Of a DNA stretch of 64,000 bases, positions 11,582 to 22,660 are shown piece after piece. A program made the translations under genes and the position numbers. Below the pieces are notes generated by a model. The model ran no database searches. It saw only the letters and a program-made list of their open reading frames with translations, and was not told the origin of the DNA. Origin of the DNA: Nectonema munidae (taxonomy: Eukaryota; Nematomorpha; Nectonematoida; Nectonematidae); assembly GCA_030549495.1 (NCBI GenBank), contig JAUIRK010000293.1, positions 868,001-932,000 of the forward strand. Direction: 5' to 3'. Each line of letters opens with the position of its first letter. The stretch's first letter is position 1.

Positions 11582-12481
11582 ATGAATCCTCAACTTTGGT
11601 TAGAAAAGGTGAATATCTTGATGGTTGCACTTTCATTTATTCCAACATTCGCCATCATAAGTTTATACGTGTGCTTCAAGAAGTTTAGGTCAGCATTCAC
11701 CCTGCTCATAACTCTACTATTTTCCTTCATGCTTCTTTCAGAGGTGTGTCAATTAACTGTTTACTCTTTGAAAGTGAAAAAAGTCAAAATCTCATTCGCC
11801 GTTTGCATTTTCACGAAATACTTCAGTCACGTGTTCAACTTTGCGTACATTTTAATCCTGAACAGCATTCTCGCAGTCCAACTCGCGATAAGAAAGAAGC
11901 CACACCTCAAGACGACGTTGTGGACAAATAAAGTTTCTTTCGCTATTTTCTTAACATCAAACGGCCTCTCTACCTTTCTCTGGGTTGTGCCTCGCATGTT
12001 TGATAGCACATTTTTCTCTCTGTGGCACGAAAAATGCATATCTCCGTATATGATAAACAGAAAATTTACACTTTATAGAGGAATACTCATTACAATTGCA
12101 TCTGTAATCTTTATCACATTAATTGTTCAAACGCGACGCGAAATACATAAACAAATCAAAAACGAAACAGTGAGAGAAAAGCGTATTGGTTCAACAACTG
12201 GACACTTTCTGAGAAAAAAACATTTAAAAGACGAGATAAAGATCGTTTATTACTTATCCATGCCAATGTTTTTGTCAGACTTTCCATTTATCATAATTTA
12301 TACGCTTGTCTACCTCAAAATAGATGTTCCTTTGGAAATCATTTTAGTCCTAGATTCATTATACATTATCAGTTTTAGTGCTCTTGGATGGGTAATTTTA
12401 GTTTTTAATCCTATGTACAAAATCTATTTAATCCAAATGTTGAAATGTGGAGCAACAAAGTGCAAACATATGTTAAGCTAG
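11582..12481 (+). CDS. Rhodopsin-like seven-transmembrane receptor, single exon
   Basis: An uninterrupted 299-codon frame starts at ATG 11582 and ends at TAG 12479-12481. Hydrophobic segments lie at about residues 12-32, 39-60, 72-98, 117-137, 165-184, 221-243 and 252-275. Cys75 at the top of helix 3 and Cys152 in the second outer loop are placed to form the disulfide conserved in class A G-protein-coupled receptors. FNPMYK (275-280) at the end of helix 7 fits NPxxY. The helix-3 DRY motif is absent (LAIRKK follows), and the third inner loop is basic. Cys289 and Cys294 could be lipidated. It would sit in the plasma membrane and couple an unknown ligand to G proteins. Small size and lack of introns recall lineage-expanded chemosensory receptors, which is inference. 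Ligand and subfamily are unknown. Confidence 0.75.
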   Translation: MNPQLWLEKVNILMVALSFIPTFAIISLYVCFKKFRSAFTLLITLLFSFMLLSEVCQLTVYSLKVKKVKISFAVCIFTKYFSHVFNFAYILILNSILAVQLAIRKKPHLKTTLWTNKVSFAIFLTSNGLSTFLWVVPRMFDSTFFSLWHEKCISPYMINRKFTLYRGILITIASVIFITLIVQTRREIHKQIKNETVREKRIGSTTGHFLRKKHLKDEIKIVYYLSMPMFLSDFPFIIIYTLVYLKIDVPLEIILVLDSLYIISFSALGWVILVFNPMYKIYLIQMLKCGATKCKHMLS

Positions 12482-12727
12482 ATTCGTCTTTTCATCCTAT
12501 TCCGTCAATGTAAATGATTTTTTAACAATCACTTTTTGTAATGTGTCAATTTTTGTTCCATAGATAAAGTTATATGATGAAAGACAGCTCCTTTCACTTT
12601 TTCTCTTACTTTAAGAAACTTTAAAGAAAGCTCCGTCTTTAAAATGCCTTTCATAATTCACACATTTTTCATTTCTTTTTTAACCATCAAAGATATAAAA
12701 TGTTTGGATCAGGATTTACTACATTTG
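12482..12727. other. 3' flank of the receptor gene
   Basis: AT-rich. No canonical AATAAA signal stands out close to the stop codon; AGATAAAG near 12563 is the nearest variant. Confidence 0.3.
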
Positions 12728-13532
12728 CATAGTTGCCAACTCCACCGCTTTTTGACATTTTTTGGTCTACCGCTTTTTCAAAATTTTTACAGCCTATGAA
12801 TGCTAAAATTTTTATTGGCACAGGTTGAGCATATGCAACCTGTGTTTAATATTTGTTTTGTTTGTTTTTTTACTTTTTTTCATCGATTTATGTTTTTACA
12901 TAAATATATTTAGATTTTTTAAATGATGTAAACCAATTTTTACTTCTTGAAGAATGAGTGATAATAAAAATAAAACAAAAAGTCTCTACGACAATTGTTT
13001 TAAAGAAGAATGGATTTAAATATTTGAATTTATTATTACTAAATCCAAATTAGGTTCTTCCCATGCATTTTGTCGTACTTGCACACTTGAATTTAAAATA
13101 AGCCACGGCGGACTAAATGACATAAAAAGGCACTTAATTACAGACAGGCATTTAAAAGCAACAAATTTAATTAAAAAAACAATACTTTAAATCTTAAACA
13201 ATGTTTTCACAAATGTTCAATCAGATTCTTTGATAAAGGCTGAAGTTCTCCTGCAGGCCAGTAGAGCACAATCTTCCGATATCTGTCAATGATCACTTTA
13301 CAAAGCTGGCAAAAGTTCTGTTTGCAGACACCAAGATAGCTAAAAATTTTAGTTTGCTCGAACCAAGTCCGTTCATATAATAAACGTCATGGGAAAAGAC
13401 TCGATGGAAGAAATACGTGAGTGTTTAAACGATAAAAGTGATGAGTTTAATCCTACAACATCAGAAGCCAACTCTTTTTTTTTCTCGAAAAAAAGTCTAC
13501 CGATTTGGTCTTCTCTGACGTTGGCAACTATG
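12728..13532 (+). mobile_element. hAT derivative with BED-finger remnant
   Basis: CATAGTTGCCAAC at 12728-12740 and GTTGGCAACTATG at 13520-13532 are exact inverse complements and mark the ends. Inside, CRTCTLEFKISHGGLNDIKR (about 13077-13135) is a BED-type finger with its conserved histidine tail. KVLFADTKIAKNF (around 13310-13350) follows, as in ZBED-like hAT proteins. The catalytic core and dimerisation region are missing, so this is an internally deleted copy. The flanks (ACATTTG, TATTTGG) only loosely match, so the target duplication is uncertain. Confidence 0.65.
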
Positions 13533-13971
13533 TATTTGGAAAAGATAGGTGCTTTCCTATTAGCTGACTGGCAAGCAAACAGGGAGAAAAAAAGTATGCA
13601 ATTCTCCTGACAGCCTACTTTCATACGTAAATGTAGGAATTTATGATAGGCTTAATGACATACACGGTTTTCAGATATGAAATTTGGGATTTAGTTTAAG
13701 AGATATATAAAAAATGAGAGTATTAGAAAAAAGAATTAGTTCATCTTTTAAAATCAATTCTTTGGGATAATCCTAATAACATATATATTAGGGTGGTTCT
13801 AAAAAATATGAAAATTAAAAATTTTATTTTAGTGTTTCTCACCCCTTAAATTTTTTGTGCTAATCAAAAAAAATATATTAGACAAAATTTTGAGAAGTTT
13901 GAGCAAGTTTTAGTGGTAGCTCTAGGAGACAAATCTTTTATATTTTCATAATAATAATAAAAAAAAAAGTT

Positions 13972-14130
13972 ATATCTGAAAAGATTTTTTACTCAACGTA
14001 TGATAAATGACTGGAATGCCCTGCCTGATTTTGTTATTAATGCCCCTTCCTTGAATGTTTTTAAAAACAGACTCGATCAGTTTTGGAAGGAAAAATGTTT
14101 GAGCATGAATAAAGATCTGGACCTTCATAA
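13972..14130 (+). pseudogene. LINE reverse-transcriptase C-terminal fragment
   Basis: The frame reads FFTQRMINDWNALPDF and then APSLNVFKNRLDQFWKEK. This is the characteristic end of the second open reading frame in CR1/jockey-type non-LTR retrotransposons, where a WNxLP motif and a FKxxLD motif close the protein. Nothing upstream of 13970 continues the reverse transcriptase, which fits 5' truncation. The frame stays open to 14290 but loses resemblance. Confidence 0.6.
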
Positions 14131-14204
14131 ATACGATGCGAATATTCTTCATAGGCTATTTTGCCTTTTTTTCGCTAATAAATTATGTTATGTTGTATAT
14201 ATAA

Positions 14205-14345
14205 TGGGCATTGAGTACGTTTGGTTAGAATCTGTGTTCGATATCTCAAGGTCACGAGTTCGAATCCAGCCTCGAGCCACCTACTCATAGTTCGATTCAC
14301 GTGGTGCATTTCTGCCTACTTGATGAAAACCTTTGTCTTTAGATA
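14205..14345 (+). repeat. tRNA-derived SINE, copy 1
   Basis: A tRNA-like head carries an A-box-like TTTGGTTAGAATC and a B box GAGTTCGAATCC (about 14257-14268). The tail, CTACTCATAGTTCGATTCACG then TTGATGAAAACC, matches the body of the copy at 55378-55530 in the same order. Two copies sharing head and body argue for a dispersed SINE family, not a tRNA gene. Confidence 0.7.
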
Positions 14346-14870
14346 TAAAGTGCGAGTTTGAAGTGAGGGATTCAATATTCTTTTAGTTCAACTATTCGCA
14401 GAAGATACTAACCATTGCATTTGTTCTCCATCTTTAGTTAGGGAAGAATGATACTCTTAAATAAGAGCTATACTTCTTTCAGCACAATCGCTAAGAAACT
14501 TTAAACCTTCGATTAATCTCTAACTTTCACTCTTTTCCCACGTTTTTGGTTCAAATTTTAAGAAATCACTTGAAATATTAGGAACATTAAAAAATGTAGA
14601 AGCCTTTTCTGATGCAAAATTTTCAAAAGAATAATTAATTATATTTTCTAACAAAAACAAATCGCTTGTTAGAACTTTGCTCACTTGAACTATTTTTTCC
14701 ATAGCTTCTACTATTGCTTTCTTTTATTGAAACAAATTAATGGATCTATTAAAAGCCAAAACAACGAATCCTTCACTCAAAAGCCATAAATGATTTGAAA
14801 ACTTGGTTAGTGCTATTTTTGAAATTTTTGAATTTATCTTTTCATACTCAAAAAATTATGCTAACAATTC

Positions 14871-15361
14871 CAGGGGCGGATCCATGAAATTGGCATTAGG
14901 AGGATATCAAAAAAGTATAAGTTTATTATAAGAAAATAACGAGATTAAGAACTAAGAGGATTGAGGAGCCTCATCTGTCTAGGACACTTTTTAACACACA
15001 TATCAATAATGGTGTCAATATCCAATCGAAAATCTCTGTCGACAAAAAGAAGAATGAGAGCATTAAAACGATCCTCATTCATTGAACTGCGAAGTGAATG
15101 TGGTAAAACTTGATGTGTTTAAATAATAAATTTACAAAAAAAATTGGATAATATAAAAGTAATAAGTGTCAAACTTAACTACGATTGAAACTTAAAAAAC
15201 TTTTTAGGGCTTCTAACTTTAGAGAAAGATTGAAACTAAAAAACGAGTTGCAGAAATCAGTATAATATTTGAGTTCTACGAAAATAATTAGATCAAGAAA
15301 AATTTTCAAGCAATTGGGGGGGGGGCGTACGGCGGTTCCGCCCCCTTTAAATCCGCCAGTG
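14871..15361. mobile_element. hAT-type miniature element inserted in R2
   Basis: The left end, CAGGGGCGGATCCATG, and the right end, TTTAAATCCGCCAGTG, are imperfect inverse complements of hAT type. There is no transposase inside. An 11-base G run lies near the right end (15316-15326). Removing it reunites two halves of the R2 reading (APQNAL before, the WLLSEGF block after). The direct repeat is not clean: AACAATTC on the left and AATTCAAA on the right share only AATTC. Confidence 0.65.
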
Positions 15362-15917
15362 AATTCAAAGCATTCTGCGGAGCAGAGATTACATCAGTTG
15401 CTGTAAACCAAGCTTTTAAGTAAAGTTCAACTTGAATTCGTGAGAAAACAAAGTTATTTTTAAGCAATATATTTTTCTTAAAACAAGAAGTTTTGCATAG
15501 CTGACAGTTAAATACAAATCTACAGTTATAGAATTTTTCTCATTGTGGTTTATTTATTATTAAAATGTTATCCATTATGAAAAGAAAATAATCTTTTATA
15601 TCATTATTTTTTCCCAGCAAAAAAGTCAAAAGATTCTTATGTACCCTTCACAGAAGTTGTAATTGTAAAAGTTATTTTCAATTTTAGAAAATTTTTCTAT
15701 TAACTTTAGTGACTTTTTGGAGAAGTTTTGATATTCAGAGAAGGTGATAGTGGCTTGTTTGACAACCTAGTAATGAAAAAGCGCCACAATCATGAAATCT
15801 CAACATCTGTAAAAAAAATTGAGTTTGAAAAAACTTAAAAGTGTTGTCAACAGTAGTACTTTTACGCCTAATTGTAAAAGTAATAGGTAAACTCATATTA
15901 ATCAACACTATTAGTAT

Positions 15918-16166
15918 TTGTTTTTTTCTTTTTCAAGTGACTATATAATTGACATTGATCAAGATCGAATGGATGCTCTACCAAGACCGGAGACATTGAA
16001 AAGATTTATACGAAGAAACAGAAAAAAACGAACTAAGAAAAGAACAGATCCAAAAGAAGAAACAGAAAAGAACGATCCAAAGGATACAAAATACGAAATT
16101 CTTCTTGACTTTCAATTTTTATATAATCAAGAAAAATTTTTAACAAACGATAAGACATTTAAGTAA
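15918..16166 (+). pseudogene. Possible Mutator-like transposase fragment
   Basis: An 82-codon frame contains ALPRPETLKRFIRRNRKKR and ends LTNDKTFK. A Pro-rich lead into an Arg-rich LKRxIRRxR block is typical of the linker between FLYWCH finger and catalytic domain in MULE proteins. The match is short and compositionally biased, so chance is possible. It lies within the poorly aligned middle of the R2 gene and may be a nested insertion. Confidence 0.3.
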
Positions 16167-18103
16167 TAAACAATGACAACTATCTTTTTACAATTGATTC
16201 TCTTATGTTTAAATAAATATACTACAATCCCAAGTTTTTTATGATTTTTTATAATGAATTAACTCTCATCACCCCTACAATAAAGACTATGCTTATGATG
16301 TTCTAGAGGAAAAATTTATTGCATTTATACAACTAGAATGGTGGTTATTGTACAAGAAGTATAGCTAAATTATATTATAATAATTTTTTGCTCGTATGCT
16401 TCTCGGTAAGGTTTTTCTTTTTTTCACGTGTACAAAAACAAGTTGTTTAGCATAAGCATCAAAAATCTTCTATACGGAAAATGTTCCTTGTACTATTTTG
16501 TGATTTCACAGTAGAATAACTTTGTTCGTGATGGTAAGTGTTTTAAAGAAAACTGTTTTGTTTTTAAGCATACACGTGATTATTGTGAAGTTGTTTTTGG
16601 AAAAATATATTGAACAAAGTACGTTCTTATTATATTGTTTTCATTGAATCAAAATATTACCTGAATAAGGTTTGACTATTTTAAATGTACCCTGGAAAAA
16701 AAATTTTTTTTTTTCTAACGTTTGAGATTTTTTCTATGGCCTAAGCGTCAACAAGCTCGCTTAGAACGCATCCAATATGTCTTAACGATATAGAAGTTCT
16801 GGCAGTAAAACATGTATGCAACGAAGCTTGTCTAGTAAGCAATGATCGTCACAATTTTTTATTGTGCATTTGCTGCAACGAGGTATGATGTAGTTGATCC
16901 CCTTAAACTTTCTGTGCCTCCTTTGTTCGCCAACCCTTCTGACATCTCCAGGTTTTAAAAAGTGCGCACTACGAGGAAGAATTTTTCGAGATAAAATAAT
17001 ACATTCTAAAAATTCTTTGTAATCATCTCTTGCGTGACATTTACTCAACTGAGTAATAGCAAAACGAGCAACCTCTTCTTCAACATCATTGATTGCAAAG
17101 CTAATTGTTTCATTCTGTAACAAACTTTGACAAGAAGATTGGATGGATAGCGTTCCATTGATGTTGAAATCGTTTGAATAAAACAGCATCGGTACCAATT
17201 GTAGGGCCAAGAGGAGATTTAAAGCAGCAGTTTATATTATTTCAAAAATGTGATGCCTACATGTAAAATACAAAAGATTTTTTTTAGCTTTTCCATAATC
17301 AATTTAAACGTTCGAGATTTAATTCCAGTATTTACAGCTGCTGTATAAAAACAAAGCTTTTACATTTTCAAACTTTGTAATACTTCTACCATAACATGTA
17401 CTTGTACGATGATTCTATTTCCAGAAAATAGCTTCGCAACTCCTAATACTTTTTCTGATTTTTAATCTGAAACTACAATAATATAAGACCATCTACTTGA
17501 GTTTTTCTTGATAAAGCATTCAAAATTTTTCCATCCCAATCCACCATGAGCAACTGTCAAAATTTTGAGTTTTTGAAGAAAAAAATTTCCGTACTGACGC
17601 CGAGCTCTATGTATTGAAGATATATTAATATTATAATTTTTGACATCAAAACCAAGCTTTTTAACTTTTGCACTAATCATCATTGTTGCTCTTCGGTCTG
17701 AAGTTTTTGTTCAAAGTAGCGGCTAAATTTAAATCATTTTTACAAGCTCTTTTACTCACTTGAAAATTTTCTTTTTAACTGATTATATAACTTTCATCTG
17801 ATAAGGTATATTTTTCATTTTCAAACCCTAAAAATTCTCACTTTTTGATCTTCCATAATCACTTTTTCTCTACAATCAATTCAGTTTGTTTTCTTTTTTG
17901 CAATCTTTTTCTTTTAAAGCTTCTAATTTATCTAGAGATCCTAAACAACCTTGAAAATCTTTTTTTCTTGGAGAAATTAAAAATTTTCTATCTTCATCAA
18001 CTTTGATTAAATTGAGAACACGCTCATGAGCGATGTCAAATAAATGACCTAATTGCTCAACAAATAAAAAATTTATCCTTAATAATTTTTTATTTCTAGT
18101 CAT

Positions 18104-18335
18104 TTTATAAAACAGAAAACATAATGGAATGCCGGGAAATTTAAAAAATAAAATTAAAAGACTTATTTCTACTGTTCAAAAGCTTTCTAAATATTCTATG
18201 CAAAAAGAACTTATAAACTTAGCATAAAGAGCTTTGACAAGTTTTTTGATATTTTTACTTTTAAATGCTTTTTAAAAAGAATAAAAGAAGAAAAAAAGTG
18301 TATTTGCTCAAAAAAATGTTAAATTCCTAAAAAGA
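18104..18335. promoter_or_regulatory. Divergent spacer between R2 and R1 copy B
   Basis: About 230 bases separate the minus-strand R2 start (18101-18103) from the first R1 ATG (18336). Both genes point away from it, so any promoters would be here. I see no distinctive motif beyond AT richness. The role is inferred from position alone. Confidence 0.25.
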
Positions 18336-19111
18336 ATGGATCACAGAAAGAAATGGAAATTTAGACAAAGAGGAAACAATAAAGCTACAAAAGAAAGAAA
18401 ATATCTGTTTTTTTCAAATATAAAACAAAAAATATAAATCAAGAAAATGAAACTTTTTTTGAGTCGTACATTAGCCTCAGACTGTGAAAGTGTTTCGAGT
18501 TTAGAATCTAACAATAGTGTGAAAAGCTTAATAAATTTAAATATAAAACAAATAGAGAAAAATATCCAGAACTATGTAAAGCAATGGATAGATCAAAAGT
18601 AAGCAATAGAGATGCTTGTTTGATCATAAATTCATTTTTAAAAGACATAAATCTTTTAAATTCAGAGACGGTTCTTTTACCTGCAAAGCTTCGAAGACAA
18701 AGGAATCACTGGAGAGAAAATGAAATGAAAAAAACAAAAAATCACTGTAAAAATGACTTGTCTTGGCTTTGATGGGAAAATTGATAATACGTTGTTTATA
18801 GATGACAAACATTCCAAAATCAAATCCGAAGGATATTATGTTTTAGTGAGTTTTCTAGACCAAAAATATATCGATCATCTGTCTCCAAAAACATGCTCAT
18901 CTGAAAACATTTCAAAAGAAATTTTATCCGTGATTTATGAGACAAAATCCCAGCGCGTTCTTTAGTTGCAATTTTATGTGATGGCACAAACACAAACATT
19001 GGAAGAAATAATAGAGTTATCAGAAAGCTTAAAAACTTTTTGAAAAAACCTTTACAATACTTAGTATACCAATAAACACTTTTTGAGGAAATTTATTCAC
19101 GCCTTTTAGAT

Positions 19112-20031
19112 CAATGGTTCCCAACCTTTTTGACGCTCCGTACCTCTAAAAAATTTTAATTTTTTTGCACCCCTTACAGTTTATGTAATGAAAATTTAGA
19201 AATTTATTTAAAAGAAAAGTTGAAATAAAAAAACGACAAAAATTTGCATAATCATTTTTTATGAGGTACTCTATATTAACAAAAGTGATATATATGGAAA
19301 TAAAATGAAACAGTCTGCATCCAAACAACTTCCATTTTAAAAAATAGTTCAATTTTTTATTCTCTTTTAAAAAGCTAATAATTTTATACAAAGTCCACAT
19401 CAAATTTAATGATTATTTTGCTCCTGTTTTTTGCATATGAGTTTCTCAAAACGTGGTACTTTGCTACTGATAGCAATTCGCATATCTGCTTGTGCACTCA
19501 AGTGATTTCTAGATTTAGTCTTTATTGACAAAAGGGTACTAAATCCGGACTCGCACAAGTAAGTTGTCACAAATGGAATAAGCATACTTTGTGCTTTTTT
19601 ACAAAGTCTCTGAAACATCTCCATTTCCGAGCACCAATATTGTTCCAAATTTTTGCTTTTAAACTGCATTTCAAAGACACAGTTTGTGCGCAATTCAATA
19701 AGATCATCCATCTTTCAACGTTTCATCATTCGGCATATAATCTAAATTAAAAGAATATGGATTTATTATCCATTTTTCAGAGGCTTCTCGATTTCCCTCT
19801 TCAAAATATCCACCAAATTTGACTTGGATAATATTTCCAAATGGTTACCAATTTCTTCTCGAACACTTGGAATTAGGGACTCCACTTCATCGGAGAAAAA
19901 GTTGAGTTGATGTGATTTGCTTAAAAACTAAAGTTTAGACACTTCTTATATTTAAATGTAGTACTTCGTACCCCCTGAGGTAAAGCGTTGCACCCACTGG
20001 GGGTACGAGCACCCCTGTTTGGGAACCCCTG
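19112..20031 (-). mobile_element. hAT element (ZBED5/SCAND3-like), internally deleted
   Basis: The left end, CAATGGTTCCCAACCTTTTT, and the right end, GTTTGGGAACCCCTG, are inverse complements in the GGTTCCCAA core. Flanks TTTTAGAT and CCTTAGAT agree at 6 of 8 positions, as expected for an aged hAT target duplication. At 920 bp it holds only the last part of a transposase on the minus strand, so it is non-autonomous. It lies inside R1 copy B and is therefore younger than that copy. Confidence 0.82.
19406..19711 (-). pseudogene. hAT transposase C-terminal dimerisation region
   Basis: The 101-codon frame contains MLIPFVTTYLCESGFSTLLS and IKTKSRNHLSAQADMRIAIS, followed by a short charged tail ending KKQEQNNH. 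The TYLCESGFS and LxxADxR blocks are diagnostic of the dimerisation region in ZBED5/ZMYM6/SCAND3-type hAT transposases. No finger or catalytic domain remains upstream within the element. Confidence 0.85.
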
Positions 20032-20702
20032 CCTTAGATCGACCTACATCTGATGCAAAATCTTTAAAAGGATCGCTATTCAATAGTTTAAATTTTGATC
20101 CAAAAACATTCCAATTGTATCGCTTAAAGAGATAACGTGAAAAGTTGTACAAATGGATTCAGTTCTAATTGAAGAATTGTCTACGGATCAAAAGTATTTT
20201 TAAAACTTGTTTATTTCTTCAAAATGAGGGTTCAGATGAAAAAACAAAAGCTTTTTGGAAATTTCAAGGCCCAGTTTTAAGTCATTCAAGATGGCTCACT
20301 TCAGCAATTCGCATTTTAAGACTTTACATGTATATCAAAACATGAAGATACGCATAAATTTGCTCTTAATAAATTAAAGTTTATAAACCACTCTTCAATA
20401 AGATGTTTTGATAAGAAAAAGTTTAATTAAATTTTGAAGCAAGAAACTATTTGGAAATAATTGATTGGGCAAAATCTGAAGTTACAATGCCTCCTTTGCT
20501 GCAAAATAGAAATCTGGAAAATTATGTTTTTAAAAAACCATTTGATTTTCCAAACTATCCTTGTCATTCACAGATAGTTGAAGGAAATATCAAAGACGTC
20601 ACTTCAGCGAATAAAAGTGTTTGTAGGCGTGAATCAAGACATCGATTAATTATCCAAAAAATAAAGTCGAGAGAAGTTGTAAAGAAAGTTGAGCAGAAAT
20701 AA

Positions 20703-21059
20703 GATTTTTTATTATTTTTTGAACAAATTTAATTAAGTTTTTTTATAAATAAAGTTTTTTTATGTTTCAATATGAAAACTCTATTATATGTAAAAGTTCA
20801 GTAAAATATGGCTATATTTATCTTTTTTTATAAAAAGTTGCAGTATGTTAACATCAGTGGATATGGCTGATTTTTTACATATTGAGTACTAAGCCATTGC
20901 GGCGAAGTTTTTACAAATTTTTCAAGAGTGCAACTAACAAATCCGACCCACATATAGTCTATAGTTCTTGAATAGTTTTTGAATTCAATACATTAAAATC
21001 TTAATTATGAAGTCAATATTTTTACCAATAAAAAGACAGTAATATTTAAAAATCTAATA
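20703..21059. other. AT-rich 3' flank of R1 copy B
   Basis: No gene or repeat boundary seen. I could not find an inverse partner for any sequence at the left side of the R1/R2 composite. Confidence 0.35.
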
Positions 21060-21190
21060 AGATCTTAGAACAAATGGCTCGATGCGAGGGCCTGTTCAAT
21101 GTCTCAATATTTTTATTAATACTTCGATACTCGTGGGCTAACATATTTTCATTCCATCTGTCTTGATATCTTTCCTCCATAACTATATAT
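21060..21190 (-). pseudogene. Fragment of the GERFHQD repeat family (C-terminal)
   Basis: The minus strand reads VMEERYQDRWNENMLAHEY followed by RSINKN. This matches the MEKRYQGRWNxNMLADY block that follows GERFHQD in an anonymous multi-copy family. A larger copy of the same family lies at about 58.2-59.6 kb in this window. Nothing upstream of 21190 continues it. Confidence 0.5.
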
Positions 21191-21779
21191 TTTGATGAAA
21201 ACCTGGAAGACAAAAGTGGACTTTGAGTAAGATGATAAACAAAGATTAAAACAAATGATATGATGATGGTGAGATGATGCGTATCTTTACTTTGAGAGAT
21301 AAACCGAGTAATGAAAAAGTGAGGAGTTTATTTGTTTGTAACTCATATATGTAAAATTCTTGATAAAGGCAAAGTCTGAGGGAATGTTTCTAAAAGAATA
21401 TTAGGTGAAGCGATGAGAGATAACTTAGACTTAAATTTTGATAGAAGATTCAGAGGAAGGCACAATTTGACTTTGTTTGATCTGAAAAGAGATGAGAGAA
21501 TCCATTGGAGAGAAAAAGTAAAAAAGCTAAATTATTTTCATGTATTTCAATGTATTTTGTTTTAAATAAAAGATTTACTCAACTTTTTCTATTCATTTTC
21601 TTTACAACTTTTATTTAAGAATTCTCGGCGCCATTTTATCTACATAAATTATTTTCCATTGTGAACGTGCTTACCACAGGTTGCAAAAACTGATATTATA
21701 TATCAGCAGTGCTCAAACAGTACACAGATTTTAAATGTCTAAATAAAGACTATCACAAAAGACAATGTAAATATTTTAT

Positions 21780-22080
21780 ATTTATTCATCATGATATTTA
21801 AATGCAAGAAGAGTTGTTTCACATAAGTATGTGGAAGGAAAAATAGATGGTAAAAATACAACACATTTTTCGAGAAGTGGGTATTTCCGCCTCAAAGGAA
21901 ACCAAAAACTTCAGTCAAAAAACTTTGCCTTCATTTCCAAATCGTTTTGGATTTTTAATACTTCAAGCTCAAAAGAACTTTCTTTAAGTTGTAGACTTTT
22001 AGCTAAGTTTTGGGGAAGTGCATAATCATTTGCTCTAAAACAAAAAGTCAAAAGTGCTGCAATCGGTTCTAGTTTTCAGG
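21780..22080 (-). pseudogene. hAT transposase fragment, C-terminal part
   Basis: The minus strand reads NDYALPQNLAKSLQLKESSF and ELEVLKIQNDLEMKAKFFD, then after a break RRKYPLLEKC, and finally STYLCETTLLA (about 21825-21795). This is the end of a GTF2IRD2/EPM2AIP1-like hAT transposase, where the ELxxLQxxxxLK region leads to a STYxCE block. A 96-codon minus frame just to the right (22291-22581) has no recognised similarity. Element ends were not found. Confidence 0.6.
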
Positions 22081-22660
22081 TTCTTTATTCACGAAATTGT
22101 TTGAACGGCTTTTTGGGCGAATTCTTAATTACCGAACGGCACACTTTTGCGCACGGGTAGCGTTTTGGACGGCCTTGTTTTATATTCATTGAGTTATTGA
22201 AACTTTGACAAGGCTGATTCAAGAATATTTTGAATAGCTTTTAACACTGTGTTTGTTCAGTCACTAGCTTTTATTTTATCAAAACTTAAGCTAGAAATTC
22301 TGATATATACATTTGAAAAAATCACCACAAATTGCTTCATCAGCCATAGCTTGTTGTGAAGAAGGCCAGCGTTTTTCCCATCTCAACAAGAGGGTGATAA
22401 ACATTACTCTCTTCAAAGTCAAACCTTTTCTTAATTTCCACTCTTTCTGTCCCCAAAGTTTTTTCTTTGTTCGTCTATCCCATACATAACCCAGGAAAGG
22501 AGAATATTTTGCATAGCTTCCTTGTGGACAAAGTAAAAAGATGACCATTATAAGCTCATCATACTTATTTAAATTGAACATTAATTTTACATATGGTCTT
22601 TGATTTTAATTAATTGATGGGAATCGCGACAGACCTGTTTCCTTTATGAAGCATTACACC

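Larger units (their letters stand above)
14400..18103 (-). pseudogene. R2-family transposase-like gene, decayed, minus strand
   Basis: From ATG at 18101-18103 the minus strand reads LFDIAHERVLNLIKVDEDRK (about 18045-17985). It continues with INISSIHRARRQYG (about 17630-17590), LTVAHGGLGWKNFE (about 17560-17520), CHARDDYKEFLECI and SAHFLKPGDVRR (17045-16935), LYLKAWFTATDVISAPQNAL (about 15430-15370), WLLSEGFVVLAF (about 14800-14760) and DCAERSIALI (about 14495-14465). These blocks are in the order of a second anonymous repeat-encoded family that I remember as multi-copy in arthropods. A 491-bp miniature element splits the C-terminal half. Stops and frame changes are frequent, and roughly 16.7-15.5 kb is hard to align. 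It diverges from R1 copy B across about 230 bp. Confidence 0.65.
18336..20702 (+). pseudogene. R1-family transposase-like gene, decayed copy B
   Basis: Pieces follow the same block order as copy A: SKVSNRDACLIINSFLKDIN (18596-18655), GFDGKIDNTLFIDD (18767-18808), VAILCDGTNTNIGRNN (18967-19014), LSTDQKYF (20178-20201), GPVLSHSRWLTSAIRILRLY (20270-20329) and FPNYPCHSQIVEGNIKDVTS (20550-20610). A hAT element at 19112-20031 interrupts it in the LLD...TSDAKS region, and removing the element restores the block order. The gene is also broken by several stops and frame changes. Divergence between copies A and B is high, so they inserted independently or split long ago. Confidence 0.7.

Noticed and set aside
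11746-12039. Overlapping frames on both strands of the seven-helix receptor gene
   Set aside because: Short and without resemblance; the receptor frame explains the sequence.
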